A program made the position numbers and the translations under genes. The notes under the pieces were generated by a model. The model was not told the origin of the DNA, did not search any database, and saw only the letters and a list, made by a program, of their open reading frames with translations. Source: Enterobacter cloacae (GTDB lineage Bacteria > Pseudomonadota > Gammaproteobacteria > Enterobacterales > Enterobacteriaceae). Taken from it: a DNA stretch of 64,000 nucleotides. Shown piece after piece: positions 42,940-53,260 of the stretch (the stretch's first letter is position 1; the number at the start of each line of letters is the position of its first letter). Location of the stretch: positions 496,001 through 560,000 of the forward strand of contig AP022133.1 of assembly GCA_014169315.1 (NCBI GenBank), given 5' to 3'.

Positions 42940-44039
42940 GCGATGGCCTCCTGTTTGTACAGCCGTGCGGGAAGCCAGGCGTTTGGGGAAACCGCAGGGC
43001 GCTCGCCCAGGATCTGCGCGCTAAGCAGCTCGGCGGTTGCGGGGGCCGTCGTGACGCCCAGCCCTTCATGACCCAGCGCCAGCCAGACACCCGGACGTGT
43101 GGGATGCGGGCCAATGAGCGGATTGCCGTCTGCCGATGCAGCGCGAAAACCGCTCCAGCAGCGGATGATATTCAGGCTCTCCAGCGAGGGTAAAAAATGA
43201 CGTGCGCGCGCCAGCATTTGTGCCAGCAAGGGGAGATCCAGCTCGCGGTCCGTGTTATCGAACTGGCGGGAAGAGCCAATCAGTAACTGTCCGGTGGGGC
43301 GAGGCTGGATGTTAAACGCCACCGACGTTCCGCCTGCGTGGGCGCTGGCCCCGTATCCCAGCTCCACTAGCTGGTGGCTGAGCAACGGGCCGTAACGGTC
43401 GGTGATCGCCAGCTGGCCTTTTTTCGCCCTGAGCCAGTTTTCCTCCAGCAGCGTGTTGGCATTCAGACCACAGGCGATGACGATAGCGCCCGCACGCAGA
43501 CGTTGACCGCTGCGCAGGGTGACGTAAGGAGCCTCGACAGAGAGGGCGCTATCACGAAGATGCGTGACGCCGGCATCGTCAATAAACCAGCGGGCGACGT
43601 TCGGTGCGTAGACGATACTGTCACCGGGCACCCACAGCCCGCCGGTGAGCCGGGAGGTGAGCAGGGGTTCGCGTGCGGCAAGCTGCTCGCGGGTGAGCAT
43701 CTCGCTGGTGACCTGGACCTGTGCCATCCGCTGCTGTTTTTCCTCTGCCAGCGCAAGCTCCTGCGCAGTTTCCGCCAGCCACAGGGTGCCGCATCCGCGC
43801 CAGGCGCAGCTTTCCGGCATCCGGGGGGTCAGTTCCCGCCAGCGTGCCAGAGACCAGGCGGAGAGGGTGAGTTCGGCGGGGTCGTCATCCATACAGACCA
43901 GGTGACCCATACCCGCTGCCGTCGCCCCGGCGTTGCCGTCGTCGACCAGCGTGACCCGTTGCCCGCGCTTTGCCAGTTGCCAGGCGCAGGCCGCGCCGAT
44001 AATCCCGGCCCCGATGACAATCACGTCACTTTCGATCAC
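42936..44039 (-). CDS. D-hydroxyproline dehydrogenase beta subunit (HcnC/DAO-like)
   Basis: A 367-residue FAD-dependent D-amino-acid-oxidase-fold protein with [19 protein letters not shown] at the N-terminus and [21 protein letters not shown] near residue 285. As the catalytic subunit it oxidises cis-4-hydroxy-D-proline. It overlaps the epimerase gene by four bases and the 2Fe-2S subunit by four. Confidence 0.86.
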   Translation of the reverse strand: MIESDVIVIGAGIIGAACAWQLAKRGQRVTLVDDGNAGATAAGMGHLVCMDDDPAELTLSAWSLARWRELTPRMPESCAWRGCGTLWLAETAQELALAEEKQQRMAQVQVTSEMLTREQLAAREPLLTSRLTGGLWVPGDSIVYAPNVARWFIDDAGVTHLRDSALSVEAPYVTLRSGQRLRAGAIVIACGLNANTLLEENWLRAKKGQLAITDRYGPLLSHQLVELGYGASAHAGGTSVAFNIQPRPTGQLLIGSSRQFDNTDRELDLPLLAQMLARARHFLPSLESLNIIRCWSGFRAASADGNPLIGPHPTRPGVWLALGHEGLGVTTAPATAELLSAQILGERPAVSPNAWLPARLYKQEAIA

Positions 44040-44977
44040 AGCACGATCCCCCAGCGGAACGGATCGCCAGCATTGAGGATCAACCGGTTATCACCGCAGA
44101 CCCACGCCTCACCGCGGATCGTCGGTACGATTTTGTCGCCATGCGGCACGTAGTGGGCGGTAAATTCGCTGCCGATGATGCTCGCCTGTCGCCAGGTTTC
44201 TCCGGGCCTGAGTTTGCCATCCGCCGCCAGACAGGCCAGCTTGGCGCTGGTGCCAGTGCCACAGGGCGAGCGATCCCAGGCTTTACCGGGGCAGAGTACA
44301 AAGCTGCGGCTGTCCGCATGGGTATCCTCAGCAAACAGTTCGATATGGTCGATAATGCCGTCATGTTCGCCGCGAATACCTGCATGTTCTAGCCCTTCAC
44401 GGATTGCCCAGGCGTATTCGGTCAATTCAGGGAGCTTATCCGGTGTGACTGCAAACGGATGATCGCTGACGAGGAAGAACCAGTTGCCGCCCCAGGCGAT
44501 ATCGCCCGTGACCGTGCCGTGGGCGGTTTCTACCTGCACCTGCTTACGCCAGCGATAAGCCGGGACGTTTTCGACTGAGACGCTGCCATCTTCGTGCAGC
44601 GTAGCGGTAACGTCACCCACCGGGGTTTCAATCACGTGTCGGCCTGGCTGAATGCACCCAAGCCAGGCCAGCGAGGCAATAAGCCCGATAGTGCCGTGGC
44701 CGCACATGTTCAGAAAGCCGCAGTTGTTGAAGAAGATGACCCCCGCCGTGGCCTGCGGTGAAACTGGCTCACAGAGCAGGGCTCCGACCAGCACGTCGTT
44801 ACCGCGTGGCTCAAGGATGATGGCTTTACGCCAGTCGTCGTAATCGCGGGCAAAGCGCGCCCGGCGCTCGGCCATGCTGCCTGTTCCCAGATCCGGAAAA
44901 CCGTCGATGACCAGGCGGGTGGGTTCGCCGCCGGTGTGGGAGTCAATTACTCTCAGTTCACTGTGCTGCGCTGTCAT
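44036..44977 (-). CDS. 4-hydroxyproline 2-epimerase
   Basis: A 313-residue member of the proline racemase family that interconverts trans-4-hydroxy-L-proline and cis-4-hydroxy-D-proline without a cofactor. Both catalytic cysteines are present: NMCGHGTIG (Cys92) and [11 protein letters not shown] (near residue 235), which marks a racemase/epimerase rather than a dehydratase. It is the first gene of the leftward operon, preceded by GGAGATCCC. Confidence 0.9.
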   Translation of the reverse strand: MTAQHSELRVIDSHTGGEPTRLVIDGFPDLGTGSMAERRARFARDYDDWRKAIILEPRGNDVLVGALLCEPVSPQATAGVIFFNNCGFLNMCGHGTIGLIASLAWLGCIQPGRHVIETPVGDVTATLHEDGSVSVENVPAYRWRKQVQVETAHGTVTGDIAWGGNWFFLVSDHPFAVTPDKLPELTEYAWAIREGLEHAGIRGEHDGIIDHIELFAEDTHADSRSFVLCPGKAWDRSPCGTGTSAKLACLAADGKLRPGETWRQASIIGSEFTAHYVPHGDKIVPTIRGEAWVCGDNRLILNAGDPFRWGIVL

Positions 44978-45059
44978 GGGATCTCCGGGAAGTTAAAATC
45001 TTGTTGCTAAATGCTGGCGTAAGCCTGACGTTCCGGCTTGATCGCTTTCGTCACCGGAA

Positions 45060-45080
45060 ATGACGAAATCAGCACAGTGA
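45060..45080 (-). promoter_or_regulatory. Operator-like element upstream of the epimerase operon
   Basis: Read on the minus strand the 21 bases begin TCACTGTGCTG and end ATTTCGTCAT. They match 46109-46129 at 20 of 21 positions. Each copy has the same orientation relative to its operon and lies 83-131 bases upstream of the first gene, a typical AraC-family activator position. Confidence 0.75.
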
Positions 45081-45285
45081 CCGGTTTCATTCTTAAGTGA
45101 AATTCATATTTATTTCTTATTAATCATTCTGTTGATGGTGTGGTAAACCAAAAAAGGGGACTGCGCCAGTGGATGATACAGAGGAAATGACAAACCTGTG
45201 GCAGGATCGCAAAACGCAGCATGGGGGCTTGATGAGTTAATGAAAAGTTAATAAAGATCCAGCTCACTAATCGGGAGGAAGCGTT

Positions 45286-46101
45286 ATGTCCTGTGTTATT
45301 GATGATGTGCTGGCTCCGTCGCCGGTGCTGGAAGTGTCTGAACTCAGCCAGATATGTGAAGGGCTGGCGCGCCAGCGTCCGGAAGATATCCAGATGTTGC
45401 TGAATGCGATAGCGTTGATTGCACCCTTGCTCAATGCCATTCCTGACGTGGTGTTTTTTGTTAAAGACGTGCAGGCGCGCTATCTGATGGTCAACATGAC
45501 CCTGGCACGCCGCTGTGGGTTTAAGAACGTTGTTTCTCTGCTGGGCAAAACCTCTGCCGATGTGTTCCCTTCCGCGCTGGGGCAGGGGTATACCGAACAG
45601 GATATGCGGGTGTTGCGTGAGGGGGTGACCCTGCGCGATCAGCTGGAGATGCATCTCTACAATGGTCGTGAGCGCGGCTGGTGTTTGACTCAGAAGCTGG
45701 CGCTTCGGGATGCGCAGGGCCAGGTGATCGGCATGGCAGGCATTTCGCACGACTTGCAGGAAGCGCAGGCGCGTCACCCGGCGTGGCAGCGGCTGGCGAT
45801 TGTCGATGAGCATATCCGCAACCATTACCACCGGCCAATCGCGATGGAAGAGCTGACCGCGCTGAGCGGCATGTCGGTGGCGCAGATCGAACGCTACTGT
45901 AAGCGCATTTTTCACCTCACCCCACGCCAGATGATCCACAAGGTGCGGCTGGAAAAGGCCACCGAGCTGCTGGCCGGCGATACGCCGATTACCGATATTG
46001 CCCTGCAATGTGGTTATACCGATCACAGCGCGTTTAGCCGCCAGTTTAAAGCGATGACCGGCTCTACGCCGCGTGATTTTCGCATCACGCTGGCCGGGTA
46101 A
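45286..46101 (+). CDS. PAS-AraC transcriptional regulator of hydroxyproline catabolism
   Basis: A 271-residue regulator with a PAS domain (about residues 40-155; NAIPDVVFFVKDVQARYLMVN, GMAGISHDLQEAQ) and a C-terminal AraC DNA-binding domain (about residues 175-265; TDIALQCGYTDHSAFSRQFKAMTGSTPRDFR). Its place between the divergent catabolic operons and the shared 21-bp element make it the likely activator. GGAGGAAG precedes the ATG. The ligand is presumably hydroxyproline or an intermediate. Confidence 0.85.
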   Translation: MSCVIDDVLAPSPVLEVSELSQICEGLARQRPEDIQMLLNAIALIAPLLNAIPDVVFFVKDVQARYLMVNMTLARRCGFKNVVSLLGKTSADVFPSALGQGYTEQDMRVLREGVTLRDQLEMHLYNGRERGWCLTQKLALRDAQGQVIGMAGISHDLQEAQARHPAWQRLAIVDEHIRNHYHRPIAMEELTALSGMSVAQIERYCKRIFHLTPRQMIHKVRLEKATELLAGDTPITDIALQCGYTDHSAFSRQFKAMTGSTPRDFRITLAG

Positions 46102-46108
46102 GACAAAC

Positions 46109-46129
46109 TCACTGTGCTAATTTCGTCAT
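46109..46129 (+). promoter_or_regulatory. Operator-like element upstream of the deaminase operon
   Basis: The 21 bases begin TCACTGTGCTA and end ATTTCGTCAT, matching the complement of 45060-45080 with one mismatch. It lies 111-131 bases upstream of the deaminase gene. Confidence 0.75.
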
Positions 46130-46239
46130 CAAAGGGGAGGAAAACCACCAAGCCGTCGGTCGCCTGAAACGTCAATCTGTCAGTGAATATTCACCATTCA
46201 TTCACTTTGATTTAACAAATTGACGACAAGGAACTGAAC

Positions 46240-47160
46240 ATGAGCAAGAAAGCCATTCACTGGAGCGGTGTATTTCCGGCAGTCACTACCCAGTTTCGTA
46301 GCGATTACTCTCTCGATCTGGATGCCACCCATGCAGTGATGAAAAACCTGGTCAGGGATGGTGTTTCCGGCCTGGTGGTGTGCGGCAGCGTGGGGGAGAA
46401 CACCTCGCTGACCACGCAGGAAAAGCTGCAGATTATCGAGGTGGCGAAAGACGCGGCGGGCGGTCAGATCCCGGTGATTGCCGGGGTGGCTGAATTCACC
46501 ACCGCGTTTGCGCAGAAGATGGCGAAAGAGGCTGAGCGCGTGGGCGTTGACGGTATTATGGTGATGCCTGCGCTGGTTTACTCCTCTAAGCCGCATGAAA
46601 CTGCCGCCCATTTCCGCAGCGTGGCGACCGCCACCGACCTGCCGATCATGGTGTACAACAACCCGCCAATCTACAAAAACGACGTGACGCCGGACATTCT
46701 GGCGACGCTCACCGACTGCGACAACATCGTCTGCTTCAAAGACTCCTCCGGCGATACCCGCCGTTTTACCGACCTGCGTAACGCCGTTGGTGACCGCTTT
46801 GTGCTGTTTGCCGGGCTGGATGACGTGGTGGTAGAGAGTATTGCCGTTGGGGCGGAAGGCTGGATCTCCGGGATGTCGAACGCTTTCCCACGTGAAGGGG
46901 AGACGTTGTTCCGCCTGGCGAAGCAGCAGCGGTACGAAGAGGCGATGGCACTTTACCGCTGGTTTATGCCGTTGCTGCATCTGGACGCGCGTCCGGATCT
47001 GGTGCAGTGCATTAAGCTTTGCGAAGAGTTGCTGGGACGCGGCAGCGCCATTACCCGCCCACCGCGTTTAGCGCTGGAAGGGGAGACCCGTGCGCACGTG
47101 GTGGCGGTTGTTGAGAAGGCGCTGGCGACCCGACCGCAGCTGCCGGACGTAGGCCTCTGA
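46240..47160 (+). CDS. Pyrroline-4-hydroxy-2-carboxylate deaminase (DapA family)
   Basis: A 306-residue class I aldolase-fold enzyme of the DapA/NAL family, which deaminates 1-pyrroline-4-hydroxy-2-carboxylate to 2-oxoglutarate semialdehyde. The Schiff-base Lys is in NIVCFKDSSGDTRR near residue 168 and the catalytic Tyr in IMVYNNPP near residue 139. It follows CAAGGAAC and starts the rightward operon. The specific reaction is inferred from the cluster. Confidence 0.88.
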   Translation: MSKKAIHWSGVFPAVTTQFRSDYSLDLDATHAVMKNLVRDGVSGLVVCGSVGENTSLTTQEKLQIIEVAKDAAGGQIPVIAGVAEFTTAFAQKMAKEAERVGVDGIMVMPALVYSSKPHETAAHFRSVATATDLPIMVYNNPPIYKNDVTPDILATLTDCDNIVCFKDSSGDTRRFTDLRNAVGDRFVLFAGLDDVVVESIAVGAEGWISGMSNAFPREGETLFRLAKQQRYEEAMALYRWFMPLLHLDARPDLVQCIKLCEELLGRGSAITRPPRLALEGETRAHVVAVVEKALATRPQLPDVGL

Positions 47161-47174
47161 GAAAAGGAACGACG

Positions 47175-48782
47175 ATGACTTTATCTCTCTGCATATCAGG
47201 CCAGCAGTTTATCGCCGGACGCCGCGTGGCAAGCGGTGAGGCGACGCTGCCGGGCCTGCGTGCCGCTGACAATGAGCCGACCGGATACCGTTTCTTCCCT
47301 GCCTCCCGCGAGGAGGTCGCCGCTGCGGCACTGGCGGCTGAGCAGGCGTTCCCTGTCTTTTCGCAGACCTCACCCGAGGTGCGCGCCCGCTTTCTCGATA
47401 CCCTCGCCGACGAGCTGGATTTACTCGGCGAGGACTTTTTCGCGATAGCTCACCAGGAGACGGCGCTACCGCTGCCACGGCTGCAGGGAGAGCGCGCCCG
47501 TACCAGCAATCAGCTGCGGATGTTTGCGGGTGTGCTGCGCCGGGGTGACACCTTTGGCGTGCGTATTGATACCGCGCTGCCTGCACGCCAGCCGCTGCCG
47601 CGCCCGGATCTGCGCCAGTATCTGACCGCGCTGGGCCCGGTGGCGGTGTTCGGTGCCAGCAATTTCCCGCTGGCCTTCTCCACGGCAGGAGGCGATACCG
47701 CTTCCGCACTGGCGGCAGGCTGTCCGGTGGTGGTGAAAGCGCATCCCGGACATATGGCAACGGCGGAGTTGACCGCCCAGGCCATTGTGTGCGCAGTTGA
47801 TAAATCGTTGCTGCCTGCGGGCGTTTTTAACATGATTTTCGGCACCGACATTGGGGCTGAGCTGGTTCGCCATCCGGCTATTCAGGCGGTCGGTTTTACC
47901 GGCTCACTGCGCGGCGGCAAGGCGCTGTGGCAGCTGGCGCAGCAGCGTCCGCAGCCTGTTCCGGTCTTTGCGGAAATGTCAGCCATTAACCCGCTGATGA
48001 TTCTGCCTCAGGCGTTAGCTACCCGGGCAGAGACGCTGGCAAATGAGCTGGTGGCCTCCTTCACCCTGGGCTGTGGGCAGTTTTGTACGAAGCCGGGGCT
48101 GATCCTCGCCCTGCGGGGGGAGGGTTTTACCCGCTTCACTCAGGCGCTGAAGGCGGCGGTGAATCAGGCTCCGGCACAGACCATGCTGAATGCCCCGACG
48201 CTGGCGCACTATCAGGAAGGCGTCAGCGCGTTTGAGGCGCATCCCGCTATTCAGCGGCTGGCGGGAGCTGACGGATCGGCCACAGGCTGCGCACAGGCCC
48301 GGCTGTATCAGGCTCCGGCTTCGCTGCTGCTGGCAGAGGATCCACTGTTACAGCATGAGGTGTTCGGCCCGATGGCGGTGCTGGTGGAGGTGGCTGACGA
48401 GGTTGAACTGTTGTCTATTCTGCGCGCCATCCCGGGCCAGTTGACTGCGACGGTTCACGCGGAATCTGACGACGGGCCGCTGGCGCAGCGCCTGCTGCCT
48501 GCCCTGAGCGAAAAAGCAGGGCGCGTGCTGTTTAACGGTTATCCGACCGGGGTGGAAGTGTGCGATGCGATGGTACACGGCGGCCCGTGGCCTGCCACCA
48601 CTGACTCACGCGGTACTTCCGTAGGGACAAAAGCCATTGAGCGTTTTCTGCGCCCGGTGTGCCTGCAAAACGTGCCTGCCGCACTGTTGCCGCCTGCTGT
48701 CCAGGATGCCAACCCCCTGAACCTGCTGCGCCAGATTAACGGGCAGTGGACCCGGGAAGCCATTTCCCCCTCTGTTGACTGA
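47175..48782 (+). CDS. 2-oxoglutarate semialdehyde dehydrogenase
   Basis: A 535-residue NADP+-type aldehyde dehydrogenase of the alpha-ketoglutaric semialdehyde dehydrogenase III group. The general base Glu is in PVFAEMSAINP near residue 263 and the catalytic Cys in TLGCGQFCTKPG near residue 302. It delivers hydroxyproline carbon to the TCA cycle as 2-oxoglutarate. It follows the deaminase gene after 14 bases. Confidence 0.88.
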   Translation: MTLSLCISGQQFIAGRRVASGEATLPGLRAADNEPTGYRFFPASREEVAAAALAAEQAFPVFSQTSPEVRARFLDTLADELDLLGEDFFAIAHQETALPLPRLQGERARTSNQLRMFAGVLRRGDTFGVRIDTALPARQPLPRPDLRQYLTALGPVAVFGASNFPLAFSTAGGDTASALAAGCPVVVKAHPGHMATAELTAQAIVCAVDKSLLPAGVFNMIFGTDIGAELVRHPAIQAVGFTGSLRGGKALWQLAQQRPQPVPVFAEMSAINPLMILPQALATRAETLANELVASFTLGCGQFCTKPGLILALRGEGFTRFTQALKAAVNQAPAQTMLNAPTLAHYQEGVSAFEAHPAIQRLAGADGSATGCAQARLYQAPASLLLAEDPLLQHEVFGPMAVLVEVADEVELLSILRAIPGQLTATVHAESDDGPLAQRLLPALSEKAGRVLFNGYPTGVEVCDAMVHGGPWPATTDSRGTSVGTKAIERFLRPVCLQNVPAALLPPAVQDANPLNLLRQINGQWTREAISPSVD

Positions 48783-48793
48783 AGGGCTTGACC

Positions 48794-50395
48794 ATGACGA
48801 TCCACTCTACGCATCAAACACAGTCCCGCGTTGTTGAGTCGGGGAAATTTAAAAAGCAGCTCACGCTCACCGACCTGACGTTTATCGGTCTTGGGGCGAT
48901 CTTCGGCTCCGGTTGGCTGTTTGCTGCAAGCCATGTGGCATCCATTGCCGGGCCAGCGGGGATTGCCTCGTGGGTCATCGGCGGGATTGCGGTTCTGCTG
49001 CTGGGGATTGTCTATTGTGAGCTGGGGGCCGCGCTGCCCCGCGCCGGGGGGATTATCCGTTATCCGGTGTTCTCCCACGGTGAGCTGATGGGCTATCTGC
49101 TCGGCTTTATTACGCTGATTGCGTTCTCCAGCCTGATCTCTATCGAGATTGTGGCCGCGCGCCAGTATGCGGCAGCCTGGTTCCCGATGCTGACTCAGCC
49201 CGGGTCGAGTGACCCGACGCTACTGGGCTGGGGGGTGCAGTTTTTGTTGCTGTGTTTCTTCTTCGGACTGAACTACTACAGTGTGAAAACGTTCGCCCGC
49301 TCCAATAACATCATCAGTATTCTGAAGTTTTTGGTGCCACTGGCGGTCGTCGTCACCCTGTTTACCTTCTTCAGGCCTGAGAACCTGCACGTTCAGGGCA
49401 TTGCGCCGTTTGGCATGTCGGGCGTGGAAGCGGCGATCAGCGCGGGGGGGATAATCTTTGCCTACCTGGGGCTGACACCAATCATCTCGGTGGCGAGCGA
49501 AGTGCAGAACCCGCAGCGTACCATCCCGGTGGCGCTGATTTTGTCGGTGGTGCTGTCGACGATTATCTACGTGCTGCTGCAACTGGCGTTTCTCGGCAGT
49601 ATTCCGACGGAGATGCTGGGTAGCGGCTGGGCGGAGATCAGCAAGCAGTTTTCGCTGCCGTACCGGGATATCGCCATTACGCTCGGGATGGGCTGGCTGG
49701 CATTTATGGTGGTGTGTGACGCGATTGTCTCCCCAAGCGGCACTGGCAATATCTATATGAACGCCACGCCGCGCGTGATTTATGGCTGGGCGAAAGCGGG
49801 GACGTTCTTTAAGGCATTCACCCACATTGATAAAGAGTCAGGCATTCCGCGTCCGGCGCTGTGGCTGACTTTCGCGATGTCTATCTTCTGGACGCTGCCG
49901 TTCCCGTCATGGGAACAGCTGATTAGCGTGGTGTCGGCAGCGCTGGTGCTGAGCTATGCCATTGCACCGGTCACGGCGGCGGGGCTGCGCCGTAATGCGC
50001 CGGATCTGCCGCGCCCGTTCCGCGTGCGCGCTTTCGGGGTGATCGGCCCGGTGTCATTTGTGATTTCGGCGTTGATTGTGTTCTGGTCTGGCTGGGGCAC
50101 GCTGTCGTGGCTGCTGGGGCTGCAAATTGTGATGTTTGTGGTCTACGTGTTGTGCAAATCTAAAGTGCCGGTGCATACCGTCAGCCTGGCGCAGCAGGTG
50201 AAATCGTCCCTCTGGCTTATCGCCTTCTACGCGCTGATTATGCTCTTCTCCTGGCTTGGCAGCTTTGGTGGTTCGGGAGTGATTGCGCATCCGTGGGATA
50301 CAGTCATCGTGGCGGTGATGTCGCTGGGAATTTACTACTGGGGCGAGCGAACCTGCCTGCCGCAGGCTAACTTTACCGGGGACGAAGAAGAGTAA
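48794..50395 (+). CDS. APC-family amino acid permease
   Basis: A 533-residue permease with about twelve predicted helices and the APC signature near the start (TLTDLTFIGLGAIFGSGWLFAASHVASIAGPAG). Its place in the operon suggests it imports hydroxyproline or a related imino acid. ATG 48794 has AAGGGC upstream and is preferred to TTG 48788. The substrate is inferred. Confidence 0.82.
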   Translation: MTIHSTHQTQSRVVESGKFKKQLTLTDLTFIGLGAIFGSGWLFAASHVASIAGPAGIASWVIGGIAVLLLGIVYCELGAALPRAGGIIRYPVFSHGELMGYLLGFITLIAFSSLISIEIVAARQYAAAWFPMLTQPGSSDPTLLGWGVQFLLLCFFFGLNYYSVKTFARSNNIISILKFLVPLAVVVTLFTFFRPENLHVQGIAPFGMSGVEAAISAGGIIFAYLGLTPIISVASEVQNPQRTIPVALILSVVLSTIIYVLLQLAFLGSIPTEMLGSGWAEISKQFSLPYRDIAITLGMGWLAFMVVCDAIVSPSGTGNIYMNATPRVIYGWAKAGTFFKAFTHIDKESGIPRPALWLTFAMSIFWTLPFPSWEQLISVVSAALVLSYAIAPVTAAGLRRNAPDLPRPFRVRAFGVIGPVSFVISALIVFWSGWGTLSWLLGLQIVMFVVYVLCKSKVPVHTVSLAQQVKSSLWLIAFYALIMLFSWLGSFGGSGVIAHPWDTVIVAVMSLGIYYWGERTCLPQANFTGDEEE

Positions 50396-50407
50396 GAGGT
50401 GTCGGTA

Positions 50408-51418
50408 ATGGAGATGGTCAACCTCTCGTTAACAGAGGCTTATGCGCTGGCACACCGGGTGCTGCGCGGGAATGGATTCAGTGAGGCACATGCCGCCGTG
50501 GTGGCAAAAAATGTCACCCACGGCGAGCGTGATGGTTGTGCCTCGCATGGTTTGTGGCGGTTGCTGGGGATTGTTGCGACCCTGCACAAAGGGAAGGTGT
50601 CGCCAGACGCTGAGCCGGTTATCACCGATACCGCGCCCGCCATCGTGAAGGTGGACGCCGGTGGGGCATTTTCCCTGCTGGCGTTCGAGCGGGCGCTCCC
50701 GCTGTTGATGGAAAAGGCACGGCACAGCGGAATGGCTGCTCTGGCGATTAATCGTTGCGTACACTTTTCGGCACTGTTTGCCGATGTCGAGCCGTTGACG
50801 GATGCGGGGCTGGTGGCACTGGCTACCACCCCCAGCCATGCGTGGGTCGCCCCCGCTGGCGGGACGAAGCCACTGTTTGGCACTAACCCGATTGCGTTTG
50901 GCTGGCCGCGCGGGGATAAACCACCGTTTATCTTTGATATGGCCACCAGTGCGGCAGCCCGCGGTGAGATCCAGCTCCATCAACGGGCGGGAAAAGCGGT
51001 ACCGGAAGGGTGGGGGATCGACCGCGACGGCCAGGCCACCACGGATGCGCAGGCGATCCTCGACGGTGCGATGCTGACGTTCGGCGGATATAAAGGTTCA
51101 GCGCTGGCGGCGATGGTTGAACTGCTTGCCGGGCCGCTGATTGGCGACATGACCAGCGCGGAGTCGCTGGCGTGGGATAATGGCGCAGGCGGATTGCCCT
51201 ATGGTGGTGAGCTTATTCTGGCGCTGGATCCGGCTCGCTTCCTGGGTACGGACGCAGCGCGGCATCTGACGCGTGCCGAGACGCTTTTTATCGGGATGCA
51301 GCAGCAAGGCGCTCGTCTGCCGGGTGAGCGTCGCTATTTTTCTCGTGATCGTACGATCCGCGAGGGAGTGAATATAACCCATTCACTTTTCAGGGATATC
51401 TCTTCTCTGATCAAATAA
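50408..51418 (+). CDS. Ldh2-family pyrroline/piperideine-2-carboxylate reductase
   Basis: A 336-residue protein of the malate/L-lactate (Ldh2/DpkA) dehydrogenase family. NADPH-dependent members reduce 1-pyrroline-2-carboxylate to L-proline. Family landmarks are TPSHAWVAPAGGTKPLFGTNPIAFGWPRG near residue 145 and FGGYKGSALAAMVELLAG near residue 225. ATG 50408 has AGAGGT upstream; GTG 50399 is an alternative. As the last gene of the operon it probably handles the pyrroline-2-carboxylate side product. Confidence 0.83.
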   Translation: MEMVNLSLTEAYALAHRVLRGNGFSEAHAAVVAKNVTHGERDGCASHGLWRLLGIVATLHKGKVSPDAEPVITDTAPAIVKVDAGGAFSLLAFERALPLLMEKARHSGMAALAINRCVHFSALFADVEPLTDAGLVALATTPSHAWVAPAGGTKPLFGTNPIAFGWPRGDKPPFIFDMATSAAARGEIQLHQRAGKAVPEGWGIDRDGQATTDAQAILDGAMLTFGGYKGSALAAMVELLAGPLIGDMTSAESLAWDNGAGGLPYGGELILALDPARFLGTDAARHLTRAETLFIGMQQQGARLPGERRYFSRDRTIREGVNITHSLFRDISSLIK

Positions 51419-51477
51419 TTGTCGGCGTTATCAACATATCAGGAGGGATTATGTCCTTCCTGGTAGTACGTTTTTCG

Positions 51478-51504
51478 TAAAGTTTTCCTTTCCCAGGCCG
51501 AAAA
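51478..51504 (+). promoter_or_regulatory. Sigma-28 (FliA) promoter of tsr
   Basis: TAAAGTTT (51478-51485), an 11-base spacer and GCCGAAAA (51497-51504) match the FliA consensus TAAAGTTT-N11-GCCGATAA with one mismatch, 31 bases upstream of the tsr start. Confidence 0.9.
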
Positions 51505-51535
51505 TTCTGTTATCTGTCTGATGGAAAGAGAAAAC

Positions 51536-53197
51536 ATGTTAAATCGTATCAAGATTGTCACCAGCTTAATGCTGGTTCTCGCTATTTTTGGCCTGTTACA
51601 ACTTACCTCCGGTGGTCTTTTCTTCAATGCCCTCAAGCATGACAAAGAGAACTTCACCGTCCTGCAAACCATTCGCCAGCAACAATCCACGCTGAACGGC
51701 AGCTGGGTTGCGTTGCTGCAAACCCGTAACACCCTGAACCGTGCGGGCATCCGCTACATGATGGATCAGAGCAATATTGGCAGCGGCGCGACCGTTTCCG
51801 ATCTGATGCACATTGCTTCTGCGTCTCTGAAACAGGCGGAAAAAAACTGGGCTGACTACGAAGCCCTGCCGCGTGACCCGCGTCAGAGCGACGCCGCAGC
51901 GATGGAAATCAAACGTAACTACGATATCTACCACGGTGCGCTGGCGGAGCTGATCCAGCTGTTGGGTGCAGGCAAAATCAATGCGTTCTTCGATCAACCA
52001 ACCCAGAGCTATCAGGATGGTTTTGAGAAGCAGTATGTGAGCTACCTGCAGCAGAACGACAAGTTGTACCAGACCGCGGTGGAAGACAGCAACAGCTCTT
52101 ACAGCCAGGCTATCTGGGTGCTGATTAGCGTGCTGGTTGCCGTGCTGGTAGTGATTATTGCCGTCTGGCTGGGTATTAAGCAGGCGCTGATCTCCCCGCT
52201 GAACCGTCTGATCGACAGCATTCGCCATATCGCCAGCGGCGACCTGGTGAAACGCATTGATGTGGAAGGTTCCAACGAGATGGGGGTTCTGGCCGACACG
52301 CTGCGTCATATGCAGGGTGAGCTGGTGCGTACCGTGGGTGACGTGCGTAACGGTGCGAACGCCATCTACAGCGGCGCGAGCGAAATCTCGATGGGTAACA
52401 ACGATCTCTCTTCCCGTACTGAACAGCAGGCTGCTTCCCTGGAAGAGACCGCTGCCAGCATGGAACAGCTGACCGCGACGGTTAAGCAGAACGCCGAGAA
52501 CGCCCGTCAGGCGAGCAACCTGGCGCTGAGCGCGTCTGAAACCGCGCAGAAAGGCGGTAAAGTGGTGGATAACGTGGTGCAAACCATGCGCGACATCGCC
52601 GGCAGTTCGCAGAAGATTGCTGATATTATCAGCGTGATCGACGGTATTGCTTTCCAGACCAACATTCTGGCACTGAACGCGGCGGTAGAAGCGGCGCGTG
52701 CGGGTGAGCAGGGGCGTGGTTTTGCCGTGGTTGCGGGTGAAGTGCGCAACCTGGCACAGCGCAGCGCCCAGGCGGCACGCGAAATTAAGAGCCTGATTGA
52801 AGACTCCGTTGGCCGCGTGGAAGTGGGTTCTACCCTGGTAGAAAGCGCCGGTGAAACGATGGGTGAAATCGTCAATGCGGTGACCCGCGTGACTGACATC
52901 ATGGGTGAAATCGCCTCTGCCTCTGACGAGCAGAGCCGCGGTATTGACCAGGTGGGTCTGGCGGTGGCTGAGATGGATCGCGTGACCCAGCAGAACGCCT
53001 CGCTGGTGGAAGAGTCCGCCGCTGCTGCGGCAGCGCTGGAAGAGCAGGCGAGCCGTCTGACGCAGGCCGTTGCGGTATTCCGCATTCAGCAGGAGCAGAT
53101 GAAAGCGCGCGAGCTTGCCTCAGCGAAAACCGTTGCCCCGGTCATGGCGCGTAAAGCGGCAACGGCCGATGCGGGCGATAACTGGGAAACGTTCTAA
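51536..53197 (+). CDS. tsr: Serine chemoreceptor Tsr
   Basis: A 553-residue methyl-accepting chemotaxis protein. TM1 spans about residues 7-30, the periplasmic four-helix sensor 35-190 with the ligand-binding [14 protein letters not shown] near residue 64, and TM2 about 191-213. HAMP and the signalling hairpin follow (tip [20 protein letters not shown]), and the CheR/CheB docking pentapeptide NWETF ends the protein. These features match E. coli Tsr. Transcription is from a FliA promoter. Confidence 0.94.
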   Translation: MLNRIKIVTSLMLVLAIFGLLQLTSGGLFFNALKHDKENFTVLQTIRQQQSTLNGSWVALLQTRNTLNRAGIRYMMDQSNIGSGATVSDLMHIASASLKQAEKNWADYEALPRDPRQSDAAAMEIKRNYDIYHGALAELIQLLGAGKINAFFDQPTQSYQDGFEKQYVSYLQQNDKLYQTAVEDSNSSYSQAIWVLISVLVAVLVVIIAVWLGIKQALISPLNRLIDSIRHIASGDLVKRIDVEGSNEMGVLADTLRHMQGELVRTVGDVRNGANAIYSGASEISMGNNDLSSRTEQQAASLEETAASMEQLTATVKQNAENARQASNLALSASETAQKGGKVVDNVVQTMRDIAGSSQKIADIISVIDGIAFQTNILALNAAVEAARAGEQGRGFAVVAGEVRNLAQRSAQAAREIKSLIEDSVGRVEVGSTLVESAGETMGEIVNAVTRVTDIMGEIASASDEQSRGIDQVGLAVAEMDRVTQQNASLVEESAAAAAALEEQASRLTQAVAVFRIQQEQMKARELASAKTVAPVMARKAATADAGDNWETF

Positions 53198-53210
53198 TTC
53201 TGTCTGTTGT

Positions 53211-53238
53211 GCCGGGTGGCGGTTGCGCCTGACCCGGC
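53211..53238. repeat. REP element after tsr
   Basis: GCCGGGTGGC...CTGACCCGGC is an imperfect palindrome of REP type in the 63-base gap between the convergent tsr and acetyltransferase genes. Confidence 0.7.
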
Positions 53239-53260
53239 CGATGGTTCGGTTTTTTAGCGC

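Noticed and set aside
45124..46026. 300-codon minus-strand ORF opposite the PAS-AraC regulator
   Set aside because: It overlaps the divergent promoter and the regulator and has a shadow-type composition.
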